Notes: generated by a model not told the origin, from the sequence alone. Counted from the first letter of the stretch, positions 28,601 through 43,135 are shown. The stretch: DNA of 64,000 nucleotides from Pithys albifrons albifrons (GCF_047495875.1 NC_092497.1:81913749-81977748); one strand, 5' to 3'. Numbers and translations: made by a program.

Positions 28601-31600
28601 GCATACACTACCTAAGAATTATGTCTAGGAGGGCTTTAGACAAATATTCCCAAATAATTTTAATGGTCTTACACTTCACATAATGCAGAAAAGTAATCAG
28701 GCACCTTGTTTACTTAGGAGACAGCAGGAAGATGGTGGAGACAAAAGCAAAGTTAACTAAATGATCCAGACAGTGCTTCAAGCTTTTACAGCTTCTCTAA
28801 GATGGAGCCCCTGATACAGCAAACTTTGGAAAATTACAATGTGTATTTTTATTCTGCCAACTGCAGGTTAACAAATGCAAGTGATGTCCTAGCCTTAACT
28901 CTTGGATTTGCAGCACAACCATTATTAAACCACACTTGTAAAGACAACCTATAACCTCTGTAAATCTTTGTTATAGAAGCCCCCCCCAGTTTTGTTGCAG
29001 GACTATTTAACAAGTAAACAACATAAAAGTGCACTTACAATGTACAAATGGGAATCCAAAAGAGCACAGAAATTAACCACCCTCTGTCCATACACTGAGC
29101 TGGAGACAGATTTTGGCACTAGCTGCCCTCAGCTGTGAAGGCAAAAGCAAACACAGGGCAAAGAAACTCAAGACTAAGGTTTTCCTGATGTCAAGCAATG
29201 ATGATTAAAAATTGCCTTTATTAGTATGCATAAGGCACCAATACTAAATTACAGCTGGCATTTCTAAAGGTTCTGTTTAGGAAGAAAAGCAGTAAGTGCA
29301 AAATAAGAGAATGGCAGATTTTACAAGTAAGAAACATGTACATACACACTAAATGCAACCTGGCCTACTTACTTGATTGCTTCCCACCTACCATCACAAC
29401 TGTCAGCCCCACTGTTATTCCCCATATCATTCCTCCTCCACTTTCTCCACTGCCTCAACATTTCTTACAGTCAGATAAGGGATAAATATGTATTACATCC
29501 ACAGAAAACATACTGGAAGTGTAATTAAGGGAGAGATCACATTTCTGTATTTCAGCAATAGGAAGATTTTCAAGTGGCAACAGATGGCAGGCATTTTTTA
29601 TAAGAAATAAAACTTGATAATGAACATAAAGGAACACATTATGTGAGAATTTTTATAGGTACTTTCAGTTTTCTTTCAATCAATATTAACTTCAAAGCTA
29701 GCTGAGGTGCAGTTTTAGTGATCTACCTTGAGTTTATAAGTTACAATACAGATTTCACTGTAAAATGACATCTTATCTTAAAATCAATACCCAAAAGTTA
29801 TTGAAACTAATACAAAAGACTACTATGTTACAAAAAAAAAAGGGGGGGGAGGGAGGGGGCAGATCTGGGTACTGACAAAAACATTCATCCTAGAGAAAGA
29901 AACAGCAATTATAAAAATCACATATTCCCACAACTAGGCTAAACTGTACGAAACACAAGATTAATCCAATTCTCAGAGCACTTTCAGAGTAGCTTTTATT
30001 TTTTGGTATTCATTTACTGAAGTGTACTAAGACATCAGGCTTTGGGGGTTTTTTCTTTGGTTGTTCAAATGGTGATTTGCTTTTCTGTCTCCAAGCAGCT
30101 CACCTCAAAAGCACCATCATACAATCCTAAATTATACTGGTCTTCTGTATTAATATTATCAAGCCAGCCTGTAAACCTCAAAAAAGGGGAAAGGAAGTTA
30201 TTAAGCTTTTCTAAGTTCCTTCCATGGCACTTAAAATGGCAGTAAACACACTATCATAAAAATACAGAAATTCTCGTATTATGAATTTCTATCACTTAAG
30301 ACATACTCTTCCCACATCAACTTTTCTGCATGAGGTACTAGGAGGCACCTGGCTAGCCAGTCAAATTTCAGAGGCAAGATACTGATCCTCATTAGCATGA
30401 AAATATAATCACTGGGATCAAAATTCCAAACTTTGGAACAATACTGAAGTTCTGCATCTTGGGAAAGGTGTCCAGTAAAGATCTGCAATGAGTAGCATGT
30501 CTGGAGACCTGCACATTGGGAGCATATGAGGTGGCCCTATTATAACAGCATGAAAACTTTTCAATTTGGTTGTACCTGCAATACCAGTTAATAAGGTTTG
30601 GGATTCTTATTTTCAATTCTAGACTTCTCAGTCATTGTCTCCTTTTAACCTCTGAGACAACTAATGTAGTGGGCACAGTAGGAATCAGCAGGGAATGGAA
30701 AGGTCAAGACAAAATGGTTTGAAAACAATAAAATGTTTTTAAAACTTGGTGTCCTGCACTGATTTTGGCTGCTCAGTATCACTGAAATCAGGGATGTGTA
30801 CATAACTACAATGTCAGTTATTACACTATTAAGCCCATTTAGGAGTAGGAATGAAATTTCATTACCAAGAATTTTATGCCCTTCTCTTACACACCCCAAC
30901 GGACTAAGTACCATCTCAGTGAAAAGGTATTGAATATAAAGAATCAGAGCACAAAGAATTATCTTTTGTAACTTTTGTGCTCATCTGTTAATAGGGACAG
31001 CCTTTTTAAAACCCACTTGACTGTCATGCGCAGCTTTCATTTAAGTTCAGCCAGTACCCTGCCCTCCACTGAACCCTCTCCACACAGTTGCTTTCACTAA
31101 CAGAATTACACTTACCTATCTGAAATCATGTCACACTAATGCAAGACATTTCCATTTCATTCTGGTAGCGCTCAGGCAGCTGCAAGAGTAGAGAAGGTGA
31201 GCAGAGAAGGCAGCATAAGTAGAGAAGAACTGCAACAGGAAAATGAGGAAACACACTGCTCCAAAGCAGATGTTTCATTGAATAACAAAAAACCTACAGG
31301 AATCTGAAGCATTTGTACTATAATACAACCAGAAAAGCTGATTTAATGGTTTCAAAGTTTTAAAGGACAAAACAATTATTCTTCATTTTTATTTTGGGGG
31401 AATTTTCTTAATAAAATGGATTTACTACTGTATGTGGTTTATTGTATAATACCTGTATATGCATAAAGTTCTATACAGACTAGTACGTAATACATTTAAA
31501 ATGCAATTCAGTTAATGAACCTTTTGTTTAGAAAAACTTTTATAGTTACATTGTCAGTAAATTTCCTTGCAAGAAAAAAGTTCTGCTGCACTTTACATTA

Positions 31601-34326
31601 GGAAATGCATTTCCTTAACTGCCGTCTGGATGTCTTGATTAGCAGAACTTTAGAATTTCATCACTATATACTCTTCAAAGCAGCTCTTAATCAAATCTCA
31701 TTTAAACATCTTCCAGACAGGTAGTGCTGTTTCAAGGCTTAGGGATGCTTTGGGAATGACTCATTAATCTGTGGACGGCCCTCTGCTAGAGTGTTAAATT
31801 GATTTATTTACAGGAAGGTTAATGGAGGACTTCAGAACACCCAAGGAAGATGCACTGCAGGGTGAAAACTGAACTTTGTTTGGCAGCAACACACCATTAG
31901 CTTGACTCTACAGCCTGTGAAACCACTTCCTTCAAAACTCGTAAGTAAGGTGCATTCCACACACCCCTTCCAATTAAAATATACTTAGTTGTTCAGATCA
32001 TGAGTTGGTCTTGATAGGGTCTTGACAGTCCTTATAACAAACTAACAAATGGTAGGGCACAGAAGAATATCTGTGCAACAAGTTTAAATTTTTCTGCAAG
32101 ATAGCTTGAATAAAAATGTCTGACTTGGCAGATTTTATCCTACTAAACATTTTTCCATCTGTGACAAAGAATCACCAGTTTAATTACATTCAAATTGCTG
32201 TTACATTCTGCTGTTTGTTCATTTAGTGCTGAGGGTAGAAGATCATTCCAATCAACATGCATTTAAACCATTGATAAAACTGGGAAGAGGTCTTAAAAGT
32301 GTTCTTTAAAGTCTTTAAAAATACTACAAAATACAGCATTGCCACAGGAGTGAACTCATTTCATTAACGAACACCACTATGACCTTCTCTAAAAAAATCT
32401 GGCTCATTAGCAGGAATAAGAATCACTGCTAGAGGCAGACAGCTTTTGAAGAAAAGACTGCTCTTAACTCGAGTGCTATCCCACATGAAGTCCTGACAAA
32501 ATGTTATAGGCACATTTGTCATACATCCTCCTTGTTGAGAATTTGGAGATGTAAATTACAAGTCATTAAAAGGGCACTTTGTTCCACATGGACCAAAGCA
32601 GACTAAGAGATCCTTGGCTTCCAGTAATTGTGTGAGATCAAAACCAGCCCTGAGTCTCATGGAGAAAAAAGCCCTTTAAAACCAAACCTTGAGTGAGATT
32701 CCACTATCTGAACCCACATAATTTTTGTTGTTTAATATCCATGCATTTCAGATAAAGAAATTTAAGGTCTTAACCACAGCTGAAACAGACTTTGTTATGA
32801 AGTCTTTTGCAACACAGATGGGCAACTCAAAACATCAAGTGACTTTCAGTTGTCATTTGAACTGATGGTGTGTATGTGCACTGATCGTTCTGTGACTCCA
32901 CCATGCAAGATACCAGGGGCATGAAGGGTTCACCATGAAGAAGCAACAAGCCTTGTGGTCCTGTGGCATCAATTCCTAAAAACTTTAAGCTCCTGTGATC
33001 TTTGTCTTCCTCCTTCCCTTACACATGTATGTTTTAACTTGAAAAATCCTAATCCTACAATAAAAACACCTAGTTACCTTAAATGTTAAATGCAATTCTA
33101 CAACCTGAGAAATCAACCTCAAAGGCCAGGAAATTGTGTATTCCTAGTGAGGAACTGTCTGATAAGCTGAATACCAGGATTTTCATCTTTCATCTGAAGT
33201 GGTTACAGATCTCTACCAGAAATAACAATTTTCCCTATTACCTGTTTCTGAAAAGGAGAGGAAAAATCTTCATATAATTGTCATAAGACAATTCCTCTTG
33301 CTATTTATTAAAAGGCATTTAAAAATTCAGGTTTTCAGTTACATGACTCCACTTATTGGTCCAGATATGCTGGCTCAGCAGTAAAACAGTAGCTGTCAAA
33401 ACGGAAATCTGTAGTGTGAAGCCAGAAACTGCCAGTAGGTAAGAAATAGAAAGGTGCTACAATGCAGCTGAATGCACATTTTGCCAACAATCCCTTTTAA
33501 ACATTCCTATGTAATTTAAGCCCAGATAACAGCACTCAATGGTTAACTAATCGAAACAAAACTTAAATATTTGGAAAGAGCTGAAAAACTACGTATCTAT
33601 GCCCCTGGTTAAAGCAGTTCAGTGACCAAAGCTTTGAACTTCACAGATCTGTCCAATAATTGCCTCAGTGCTGCTACAACAGAGAACGAGCCAACATTGC
33701 TGGAACTGCCCCATAACTTGCAAATGGTTAGCAAGTATTCTGTACAGTTTCTGCATTAAGAGGTATAGACTGTAACTTACACTAAGTTAGCCACCTATGT
33801 ACCATACAACTCAAACAATAAGGAGCCTTGCAAAACCATTCCCCTGCTCCTGAAACCCCAGGAGGGCTTTAGGATGCACTCTGCTCACACTTCTCCCATA
33901 ATTATAACATTCAGCTCTTTCAGATATAAAGTGGAGCAATGACATAACAGTTACTCAGACTCCTCTGAACTCTTGCTGCTGCAGCTTTCTCACCTCAGAC
34001 AAAATCCTCACTTCTGCAAATGTGAAAACAAACCTGAGTTTGCATTATTACTTAGTATTACATACCATATTTAACAGCATTTTAATTGAGCACAAAAACT
34101 GTTCAGTCCTCCACACTTCCAGCATCTGATTCTCTCAATTCCTAACTTGGGAGTCTTGAAACCTTTTTTTTTTTTTTGGAAAACACTTTTCACCTTTTTT
34201 CTCCTTCCAAAGAGATACAGTTGTAAAAGTGAAAACATGGAGGAAGGGCCACGAGAATGCAACACAGAATCCAGACCGTGTGATCTGGAACTTGCAGGTG
34301 TCAAAACACGAGCACCAGAATCTCTG
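25673..34326. other. 5' intron, long unique AT-rich stretch
   Basis: Over 8 kb without a recognisable transposon, exon or RNA gene. Noted within it: an AAAC repeat near 26185-26200, the poly-A/poly-G tract at 29832-29859, and a stretch around 31620-31950 that looks like ordered, repeat-free sequence. Non-coding exons or enhancers could be present but cannot be recognised by eye. Confidence 0.5.
29832..29859 (+). repeat. Poly-A/poly-G tract with G-quadruplex potential
   Basis: A run of ten or more A is followed by G8, A, G3, A and G5 (29842-29859). Four runs of at least three G are available with very short loops, so an intramolecular G-quadruplex can form on the plus strand, which is the template strand for PCGF3. 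Confidence 0.6.
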
Positions 34327-34885
34327 TGCTGGTTTTGGCTCAGGTCATGTTCTTCACAGTGTCTAGCATGTGGCTGTGTTTTGGATTTGTGGTGAACACA
34401 GGGTTTATATATAGAGATGTTTTCATCACTGCTGAGCAGGGCTTACATGAAGCCAAGGCCCTTTCTGCTTTTTGTACTGCCAGCTGACAAGGAAGTTGGG
34501 AGTACCTGGGAGACTGGGAGGAGACACAGCGGGCACAGGTGACCAGACTGGCTAAAGGGTATTCCACACCCTCAAGTGAGGGGAAGAAGAAGGAACAAGC
34601 AACATTTGGAGTTATGGCTTTTGTCTTCCCCAGTAACCACTGTATGTGAAGGGGCCCTGCTCTTCTGGAGAAGTCTGAACACCTACCTGTCTGCCCATGG
34701 GAAGCACTGAATTCTTTGCTTTGCTTTGCATGTGTTATGTGGCTTTTGCTTTTCCTATTAAACTGCTTTTATCTCCACCCGCAAATTTTCCAGCATTTGC
34801 CCTTCTGATTCTCTCTCCTACCCTGCCAGCGGGGGAATGAGTGGCTGTGCGGGCCTTGGCTGCCAGCTGGGGTTAAACCATGACA
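34327..34885 (+). mobile_element. ERVL-type LTR (5' LTR position)
   Basis: The unit starts TGCTGGTTTTGGCTCAGG and ends GGGGTTAAACCATGACA, the ends I associate with the common avian ERVL LTRs. Inside are a TATA box (TTTATATATAGAG, 34405-34415) and about 350 bases later a polyadenylation signal ATTAAA (34757-34762). It is followed by leader-like sequence rather than ending in plain intron, so it sits as a 5' LTR. It is antisense to PCGF3 in the 5' intron. The family assignment is from memory of consensus features. Confidence 0.72.
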
Positions 34886-35400
34886 GTCCTTTTTTGCACC
34901 CAGTGTCAGGCACAAAGGGCTCAAGATAATGACAGATTTGCCTGGGATGCACTAGACTGCATTTACAGCTGTTAGCGTTGTTTGGCTCGTAATCAGCAGG
35001 CTCCTATGCCTTCCATGGGGCTAGCTTTCCTGACTGTATACTAAGAGTACAGAGCTTGTTAGTGGCCACTCTTTGCTTTTGCTGCTTGCTCGATTCTGTA
35101 CTGCTGATCACCTCACTGAACTGTGACTGGGAACGTTGTGATGACAGCAATGCCCCTGGCTTGGCAGGTGGGCAGGGTGCTGCTGATGTTTTGTGCTGCT
35201 GTTCTGGGCAGGCTGGAACTTGGGCCTGAACTTGAGCTGAAAGGACTGTGACATATGAATGAGACCAGTAGAGGAGAGATGTACCTGCAGCCCATGGAAG
35301 ACCTCGTGCTGGACGGAGCAGCTGGATGCCCGAGGGAGGATGTGACTCCCTGTCTTTCATTCAGATACCATTCGTTACGTGTGACAAACTTCCCGGGAAA
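34886..35400 (+). mobile_element. Decayed ERVL-type leader downstream of the LTR
   Basis: Directly after the LTR, TTTTGCACCCAGTGTC (about 34893-34908) is a degraded form of a lysine-tRNA-type primer-binding region, followed by AAAGGGCTCAAGATAATGAC. Around 35270-35345 lies sequence of the avian ERVL leader type (GCAGCCCATGGAAGAC, CGTGCTGGACGGAGC, GATGCCCGAGGGAGGATG). No gag, pol or env open frame is preserved, and no second LTR is seen nearby. It is a truncated, inactive relic; the right boundary is approximate. Confidence 0.55.
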
Positions 35401-38400
35401 GACAGTGGGCAGTCAGTCACACTGCTGAAGGCATTTCCATCAACTGCAACTGAGCTGCAGAACTGTCCAGAAACTGTGAGACTCTCTCTTCATCACCTCT
35501 TCAAAAAACCCTCAGGGTGATCTGCCCTATGCAGAACCAACTCTTGCCAACCTTACAAAAGCAGGGGAAAAAAACAGCAACCTGGAGAAATCAGGCCTAG
35601 CAGAACTCTCCTTTTCCCCCTTTGTACTCATGTAAATCGTAATCAAAGAACAGACCTCAATGTAAACAGCCTTTAAAATGAAGACTGCCATTAGAGGGAC
35701 AGGAGCATGTAAGCTTGTAGCAGAAGAAGGAATAGTTGAATTAGGAAACAAATGGACGCATTAACAGTTAACAGAAAGGAGAGTGAAAAACAATAGTTTG
35801 AACAAAGAAGGATTATTAAGACAGGGAAAACAAACTTGAATTCATTGAATAAGCACATAAAAACATTCCTCCAGTACAGTAACTCCAGTATTTTAAACTG
35901 AGCTTATTTTGACATGCTGACCATACCACACTTACCATAGTAAATCAGAACAGAATCATAAAGAGCAGTCCTGATATTCTAACCTAGCCATAACACTTTT
36001 TTGCCTTTACAACTTTTCAGTAATTAGGTGCTTTATCCATCAGAACCAGCAAACAGCACAGAGGTTTGAAAGTACCTGCTACCAAAATGCAGAAGACATT
36101 CATAACTAGATTTCATCCGCCGTGTTTCTCACATTCCGTATGTTCTGTATTTGTCTTACTGTGTTAGCATTTGGGATCAGTCCCATTTCAAGAGGGAAAG
36201 ATTCCACTCATACTTGTGGCAGAAATTATGACGGAGACATGAGCCTGGCACCTCTGAAGTTTTCTTAAGCTGCTATGTGTGGTCATGTAAAACTACACTT
36301 TCAAGTCTGAATGACTTCAGTTAACGACTGAAGATTGCTCCACCTTCCCAGTTCAAAATGGTTCACAACATTCTCAGCAGGATAACAGAGTTTAAAAACT
36401 TGTATAGAAATAATTATACCTTTAAAGGGCTCACATTCCATTTATTTTCATTTCCTTCTCACCATTACATCTAGTGTTCTGTACACATGTAGGAATGGAG
36501 GGAAGAAGTTAAATGTCTAGCAAATAAAAATAGGCATTATCCTCCACAATGAAATGACTGTTCACAGAAAAAATATCTGCAATTATCACTTTTTTTTTTG
36601 TTTGGTTTGGTTTTAGTTCAGGGGTTTGTTTTGGTTTTGTTGGTTTGTTTGTTTGTGGTTCTGCTTTTATGTTTAACTGACAATGTTGCAGTAAGGAAAT
36701 ATTTCCAAAGTTTAACTGTTAAGGTTTTTTTCACTGCATAATCTAATGTGTCACACTTCAAGAAAACCTCATAGTACATACAGAGTATCATTCTATCATT
36801 CTAAACTTTGCATCAAAGAACAGGTAGTTTTGCAAACTCTGACCAAAATGAAGAGCAAGACCATTACATCACTATCTCCTCTGCCGGTGCCTTAACACTG
36901 TAACATGACACAAGTTTAAAGGACAAGGACTCCAGTCAGAAAAACCCAGTGGACAACAACAGCATGAGAGACTTCAGCACCTACGACTGAATTCTTTGCT
37001 GTGACCTAATCACTGCTGTGACATTTGCTGGTTTATTAAAAACAGAGACACTTTGGTCAGCGGCAGGCAAGAGCTGAAAGGTCTAAATTATTAAGGCAAC
37101 AAAATAATCTCACTATGAGGCAAGCTCCACTTGTGCATGGGTCCTGACAACCTCACTTCTGTAGTTTTAGAAATCAGGAAATTAGAGGCTGCAACTGTCC
37201 GTCCCCCCCTTGCTAGAGAAGAAAATTCCTTACACATCAGGTACAGAATATTAGCACAATTCACTGAAGAAGACAACTTTTATGGTAGTGTATGCTTAAT
37301 GCAGCAGAAGAGCAGGGAGAAAACTCTTCAGGAAGAAGGGCAGGTTTCATGAGAGCTAGATCCACCAACTTGTCTGACAGACAAAATTCTCAACTGTTTT
37401 CATTACAGCAGACATTAGTAAGATCTCTCAAAATTATAGTCTGTATTCAGATTCACTAAGATTTATACTATAATCAGGAGAGCCAAGAAAACATTTGCTA
37501 AATTGGCAAACTAACTGCTTAACCAAATCTCAAAGAAAGTAAGCAATTACTACTTTCCCTTACTACAAGTAACTCAGCATCTGCTGCAGCACTAACAAAA
37601 GACTCACGTGCTTCAGCTTAGCAGAAGCTTCTCTTTCCAGCCCTGCCCATAGCAATTTTACCATACATGCAAGTCTGTCTCTCTGGGGGCAGACGTAGAA
37701 AGCACATACTTGAAGAAAAGTTAAATTGCTCTTCCCTATCTAGTCCTGTAATGGTACTCTACAGTTTCTAGAATACTTTGGGTTTAGTCCATCAACAAGT
37801 TGAAGGCAGCTCTGCATTTAGATCTTGCACAGAGGTCTTTGCAATCCCTTAAGCACTGATGTCAGCATTTATAGGTAATGGAAGATTGCTAGTGAAAATA
37901 AAGAAGTTGATACAGAAAACAGATAGCTCGCCAGCGAGCTCTTGCCAACTTCAAGTAACAAAGAGCACTAACAGAAAGGTGAAACAAAGTAATAGACTCA
38001 GTAAAAAATAAAATCTGTAGAAGAATTAAACAGTACATCAAGTTTTTGAGGTTTTCATGGAAAACTAATATGAGAGCAGAGAAATAACAATGAAATGGCT
38101 TTCATGCCACAAGGAGTCATGACAGCATTTCACATGGACATAATGGTTCTATTACATACTGCACAACTTTACCACTTCACGACAGAAGATCAGAAAGCTG
38201 CAAAGAAAGCAATGTCAAGTCTTCCATTAACTAAAGCTTTTTGTATTTATGTCTTACTCATTCTGTATGAAAAGGTATCCATCATTAGAAACATCACTAA
38301 ACTTACAGACTAATCAGAGGATTGATAATTAGCATTCAAAGCTGTTACCAACAAAAGTGTTTAGCCCCACACTGATAGAAACTATTCAAATACTGTAGAA

Positions 38401-41400
38401 AGAAAATATTCTCTGAAAAGGCTCAGCCTAAACAGGGACTGACAGTCCATGCAAGGAATGAGTAAATAAATAAACACTATCTCTGCTACTTATCATAATA
38501 ATTCTATTCCAGGTATACTTTAGAGTTTCCCCACAGGGATTTTTAAAAGTAAAATCCCTTTTCTAGACTCTTATTGCTTCCTACAACAAATTTCAAACAC
38601 TAGATGGATGTGTGGCGTTCAGTAAAAGAGAAGAAAATCTTTCAGTGCAAAATATTAACTACTGAAGCCTGCTAGTAGCATCTACAGGCCTGAATTTCCT
38701 TCCTCTCTGCAACTCACTGAGAACTCCTTTTGGAGACTGAACTGCCCTGAGACAATCAAAACAGCTTACCAACATTAATATAAAGGCAGTATTTCCTTCC
38801 AGAGATGATATGTGCACTGAGACTGTCTCCCTCCATTCTTCAAAACACAGCTCAATAATCATCACAATAAACATGCATCAGTAGAAGTTTGGCTGACGAG
38901 GCCAGAAAGCACCATGGCTCACAGAGATCTCACAACAGCAAATCTGGAGCATCAGAAAGACTTTTTGTTCTCAGGATTGACCATGTGTAGATTCTCTGCA
39001 TACTCAAAAGAAGTATTTCAGGGGGCTGGGGGAGTGGAACCAAGCTCGTTCCTTTGGTTTTGGATTAAAGCTGGAAGAAGAGAGCTGAATTTTGGGGTTT
39101 TTTCAAGTTGAATGCTAAAATTGTCAAACTCTGCAGATAAAGGAAAAGCAGCTCATCTTCCTTGGTCTTCACTCCTTCAGTGAATACACTTTATGGTAAC
39201 ATCAGGCCTAATAATGGAGACTATAGAAGAGGATTCCAGAACCTTTCCACATATGATTATACTCTGGATTTCCCCATTCTGAAGATCAAACAAATGTTTA
39301 TGACACTTTCAAACACCTCCAGAAATTCAATTTGCTGTCAATTCCTGCTTGTGGCTGGAGAATAAATGCCCTGACAGAGCACCACCTTTGAAAGCCTTCC
39401 TGAGGTTCCAATATGAAAGTCATTTGACCCATCTGGTGGAGTGATGGAGAGAGGAACCGAAACCTGGGGACAGCATGCACTTTCTCTTCCCAAAGGAAAG
39501 TAGCAAAAATAATTCATTTGAAGACCATAATCCCTTTACATACTTGATCACAGAATAGCTTATATACAGAATTAGTCCTACACTTATTTCCATATCGTGG
39601 CATTGAAAATTCGGTAAGCAAGAAGGGCAGGGAAAATACAACTTTGTTCAAAAAAACAAAAAAACCCACCAAAACCAAAGGGAAACAAACCATGGCATTA
39701 TCCTGCCTGTATGTGCAAAAATTCATCCAAATTCAAGCTGCTGTTAGTCAGAAAATCATAATTATGCAATGTAAGAGCTATTATTTTTTAGGAAAAATAA
39801 CCTTACATAATTTGAGTAACTGTCACAGAGTACAGCAAACGAATCCAGACTGACAATTTCCGGTGGCATCACTTATAACTAAAAAGTTACATTAAAAACT
39901 ACTGCAACTAACATGGCCCTGAAAACTAAAGTGAACTGAAGAAAACTGCCCCATTAGCTACCCAGAATCCTTTTACCAGGTCTGCTGCCATTTGTGCTAC
40001 CTCAGACACAAGCCCATACAAGTCTAGACTACTTCTCTTGTGACCAATGCTCAAAGAAAGGATGAATGAAGCACTTCACTAATGTGAACACAAGTCTTCT
40101 GAAATAGGTACAGAATAACCTGATCTTTGGAGGGATTTCTACCTCATTCTACTCAGTCGAGAAAGAGAATTACATTAGAAACACAAAATTAAACTGGTAA
40201 GCAAATGAACTATTTACTCTGGTGCCACCAAACATAGCACTACTATTAACAAGTATATGTGTTATTAAAAAGCACACTTCATTTGAACTCCTCTTAGTCA
40301 ATAACAGTTACATTGAAACTTTCAGTAAAATAAGGTATTACCACAATATTTCAATGACAGAAGAAGTATGGATGGATTTTCCAGGGGAAAAAATACAAAA
40401 ATACTGGTCATTTCTCTGCAATTTGTCTGAGAACTTTCTTCTACCAAGATTTTAACTAAAAATTTGTAAAATAATCATGCTTTTTATGGTAACCCTATAT
40501 AAAAAGCATGATCTTAAAGCATAAATTGATTTAGATGCAAGGCTACTTTGCAATCAGTTTAAGAAAACTGCTACAGGAAAAGATAATTAATTATTTCATT
40601 CAACAACTTAAACAAATGCATGCAAATGTTACTAAAAAAGGTAAGTCAACACTTACAGTATCTCTAAGATCATGGATTTCACTCATGTAATGTTTTTACC
40701 AATCTCTTTGCACACCCAAGAACTTTCCCACAAGTGCAGACTTTTGCACAGGACTAGAGCAACTTACACTTGAGGATAAGAAATTCTAAGTGAGCATTGA
40801 ACAAGTGGTGGAGTCATGCTTGCTTTCTCTAAAAGAGATTCAGTAAAGCTTAAAAAACACAGTAAACAACCAGCTAGAACATTGCTAAAGAAACAAAGAC
40901 TAATCACTTGCCATAGCACTGCAGCTGGGGAGGGCTTTCCTACGTGCAGACAGAAGCAATCATGTAAACTCAGTACATTAGTTTGGGGTCCACACCTTAG
41001 GAGGAAAGGAGCAACTTCAAAGACGAAAAAAAAATTCAAGCATTACGAAGACTGATTTGAATACAATGTGTTTGCACTCTTATTAAGTGAGCAAATAGTA
41101 TTAGAAGTATCTTTAACAGATACAGATTTAACAAAAGCTACACTTTGAAGTGTATTTTGATACAGAAACCGTGGCCTATGCATTCTTAGCACTGTGCATG
41201 ACCAGGTACTTAAACAAGCACACAAAAATTTCCTTACCTCGTCCTATTTTGAATCCTGAAATCAATATATTTTAGACAAAAATATAAATGAAACAAAAGC
41301 CAGATATTATCACCATGAAATAGTATGAAATACAACCATCTGAAATGCAGGGTTAAGATGCCAGATCATTCTGACCTTATCACCAAGGCAGAACTTAAAC

Positions 41401-43115
41401 TACCAAATGTCTCTAAGTGATCTTTTTCCTCTGAAGGAACAAAGCATAACACTATGTTAAAAAAACCAAACACCTGATAAACAAAAAACACACAAAACCA
41501 ACCAAAACTCCCAAACCTAATAAAAATTCCATTCCTCAAATTTATTCTACTGACTGCCAGTGCTTAGTACAACAAATAAATTTTTTATAATAAAGACCCC
41601 CATTTTGTCTGAGAAGCTGAAATTGGGCAGTGTCCTTTAACTAAGTAATCAACTGGCCTCTGTTTTTTATGCCAATCTGTGATTCAAATTAATAGTTCAG
41701 ATACAACAAGAAATGTCAGAGAGTTACTCAAAGAGTATACAAGGTAGCCAGCTGTATTGGAGCTCTTGGCTTGTTCTTTCAGGTCACAAGGTAGACACAA
41801 ATGTACAGCACAACACATTACCTGAAAAACTCATAAACACTGCACTGACCTGTTTCCATGAATAAATGACACTTATGGTAAACAATCACCATACTCATGT
41901 CTGCATGCATACTGCAAAAGCATTACACAGACGACCTGCTCCGGCACAACATTACTCATAATCACAGAAAATTTGCATTATATACATATAGCACCTGTGA
42001 TGTTACTGGATAATAATTAACTAAAGATAATATACACTGTCTGGCTACGTGGAGAGCAAAAAAATGGTTCTTAAATAAAAGTGAAAAGACAGCCGTCTGC
42101 AAGTCAAGAAATAACATCATTCTGGTGACCAGAAAAAACAAAACTTTTCATCTCTTAATTAAGCAAATACTGCACATCATATCCTTACTGACACCAAACG
42201 TACACAGAATGCTTTCTGTCTTAAAAGAAAATGAATTTATGCTACTCACAAAGGAACAATTTCCAACAACAAGGACAATCTCAGTTTCAAATGGGAAGGA
42301 TCCTTATTGCTGCCAAAGCCTTTTCAATGTAGACAAAGTTCCAGGTTATTGTCAGTTATGAAGTCAGACTATAACACAGTTATCTCTTAAGTTCATCCCA
42401 AATAAACTGCCACAGGGATAAGTCTCCTCCTTGCCACTTTGCAGAGATGGAAGGTAATGGCAGACATACTTTAAGTAAGTTCTTCTACTGTCAGCAAAAC
42501 TACAAAAAAGATTGGTTTCCACACTGGTGTATTTATTTCTTCCTTAAAATCTCACCCTGCATTATAGTAATGAAACCATTCATACCTTGAATTTCTCAGT
42601 TCTCATCTCTACCCCCTCAACAATTTCTTCCACTGGCTCCATCAACTTGTAATTGTGATTTAAAAAGAGGCAGTCATAACTGTGAGAACACTCGTCTTCT
42701 GGCACAAAGAACAAGTAACTTGAGCTCACCACAGTTCGTCATTTCCCCTACTTTTGAATGATCTGTACCACCCCCTAATCTGAAAAGTATGTGCTGTGTT
42801 TGTCAAAAAAATAAAGAGACCCTTAAGTTCCTACATACAGTTTGAAGTTTCTAGTATGCTTCCTATTAAGGAGAAAGAGGTGAAAAGAGAACTTAGTGCT
42901 GGTAAGTTCCAGTGCTGGCTCTCCCCTATGACTGCAAGATTTCAGGCCTCTCAGTAGCAAACTTCAATCACTTTCAGTAGCAAATAAGGCTTTCAGACTC
43001 ATTAGTTCTCACCACACTGGGTATTTCACTTTCATAGTCTGTTGATTTAAGTATAGGTGAATGTAATCCATAAAATTAACTTGACAAAATCTAATTCTAA
43101 GCCCATCAGCAAGGC
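35401..43115. other. 5' intron, long unique AT-rich stretch
   Basis: Nearly 8 kb with no recognised transposon or exon. Low-complexity patches include a T/G-rich tract at 36589-36657, and A/C-rich tracts at about 39648-39690 and 41458-41525. The open frames are short and without domain character. Confidence 0.5.
36589..36657 (+). repeat. T/G-rich low-complexity tract
   Basis: A poly-T run is followed by repeated TTTGG and TTTG units (ending TTTGTTTGTTTGTGG). On the minus strand it is an A/C-rich tract like those elsewhere in the intron. Confidence 0.7.
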
Positions 43116-43120
43116 AAAAG

Positions 43121-43135
43121 CAGCAGCAGCAGCAG
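43121..43135 (+). repeat. Short CAG microsatellite
   Basis: Five perfect CAG units lie just upstream of a CR1 copy. The overlapping open frame is a chance frame, so this is not a polyglutamine or polyalanine coding tract. Confidence 0.7.
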
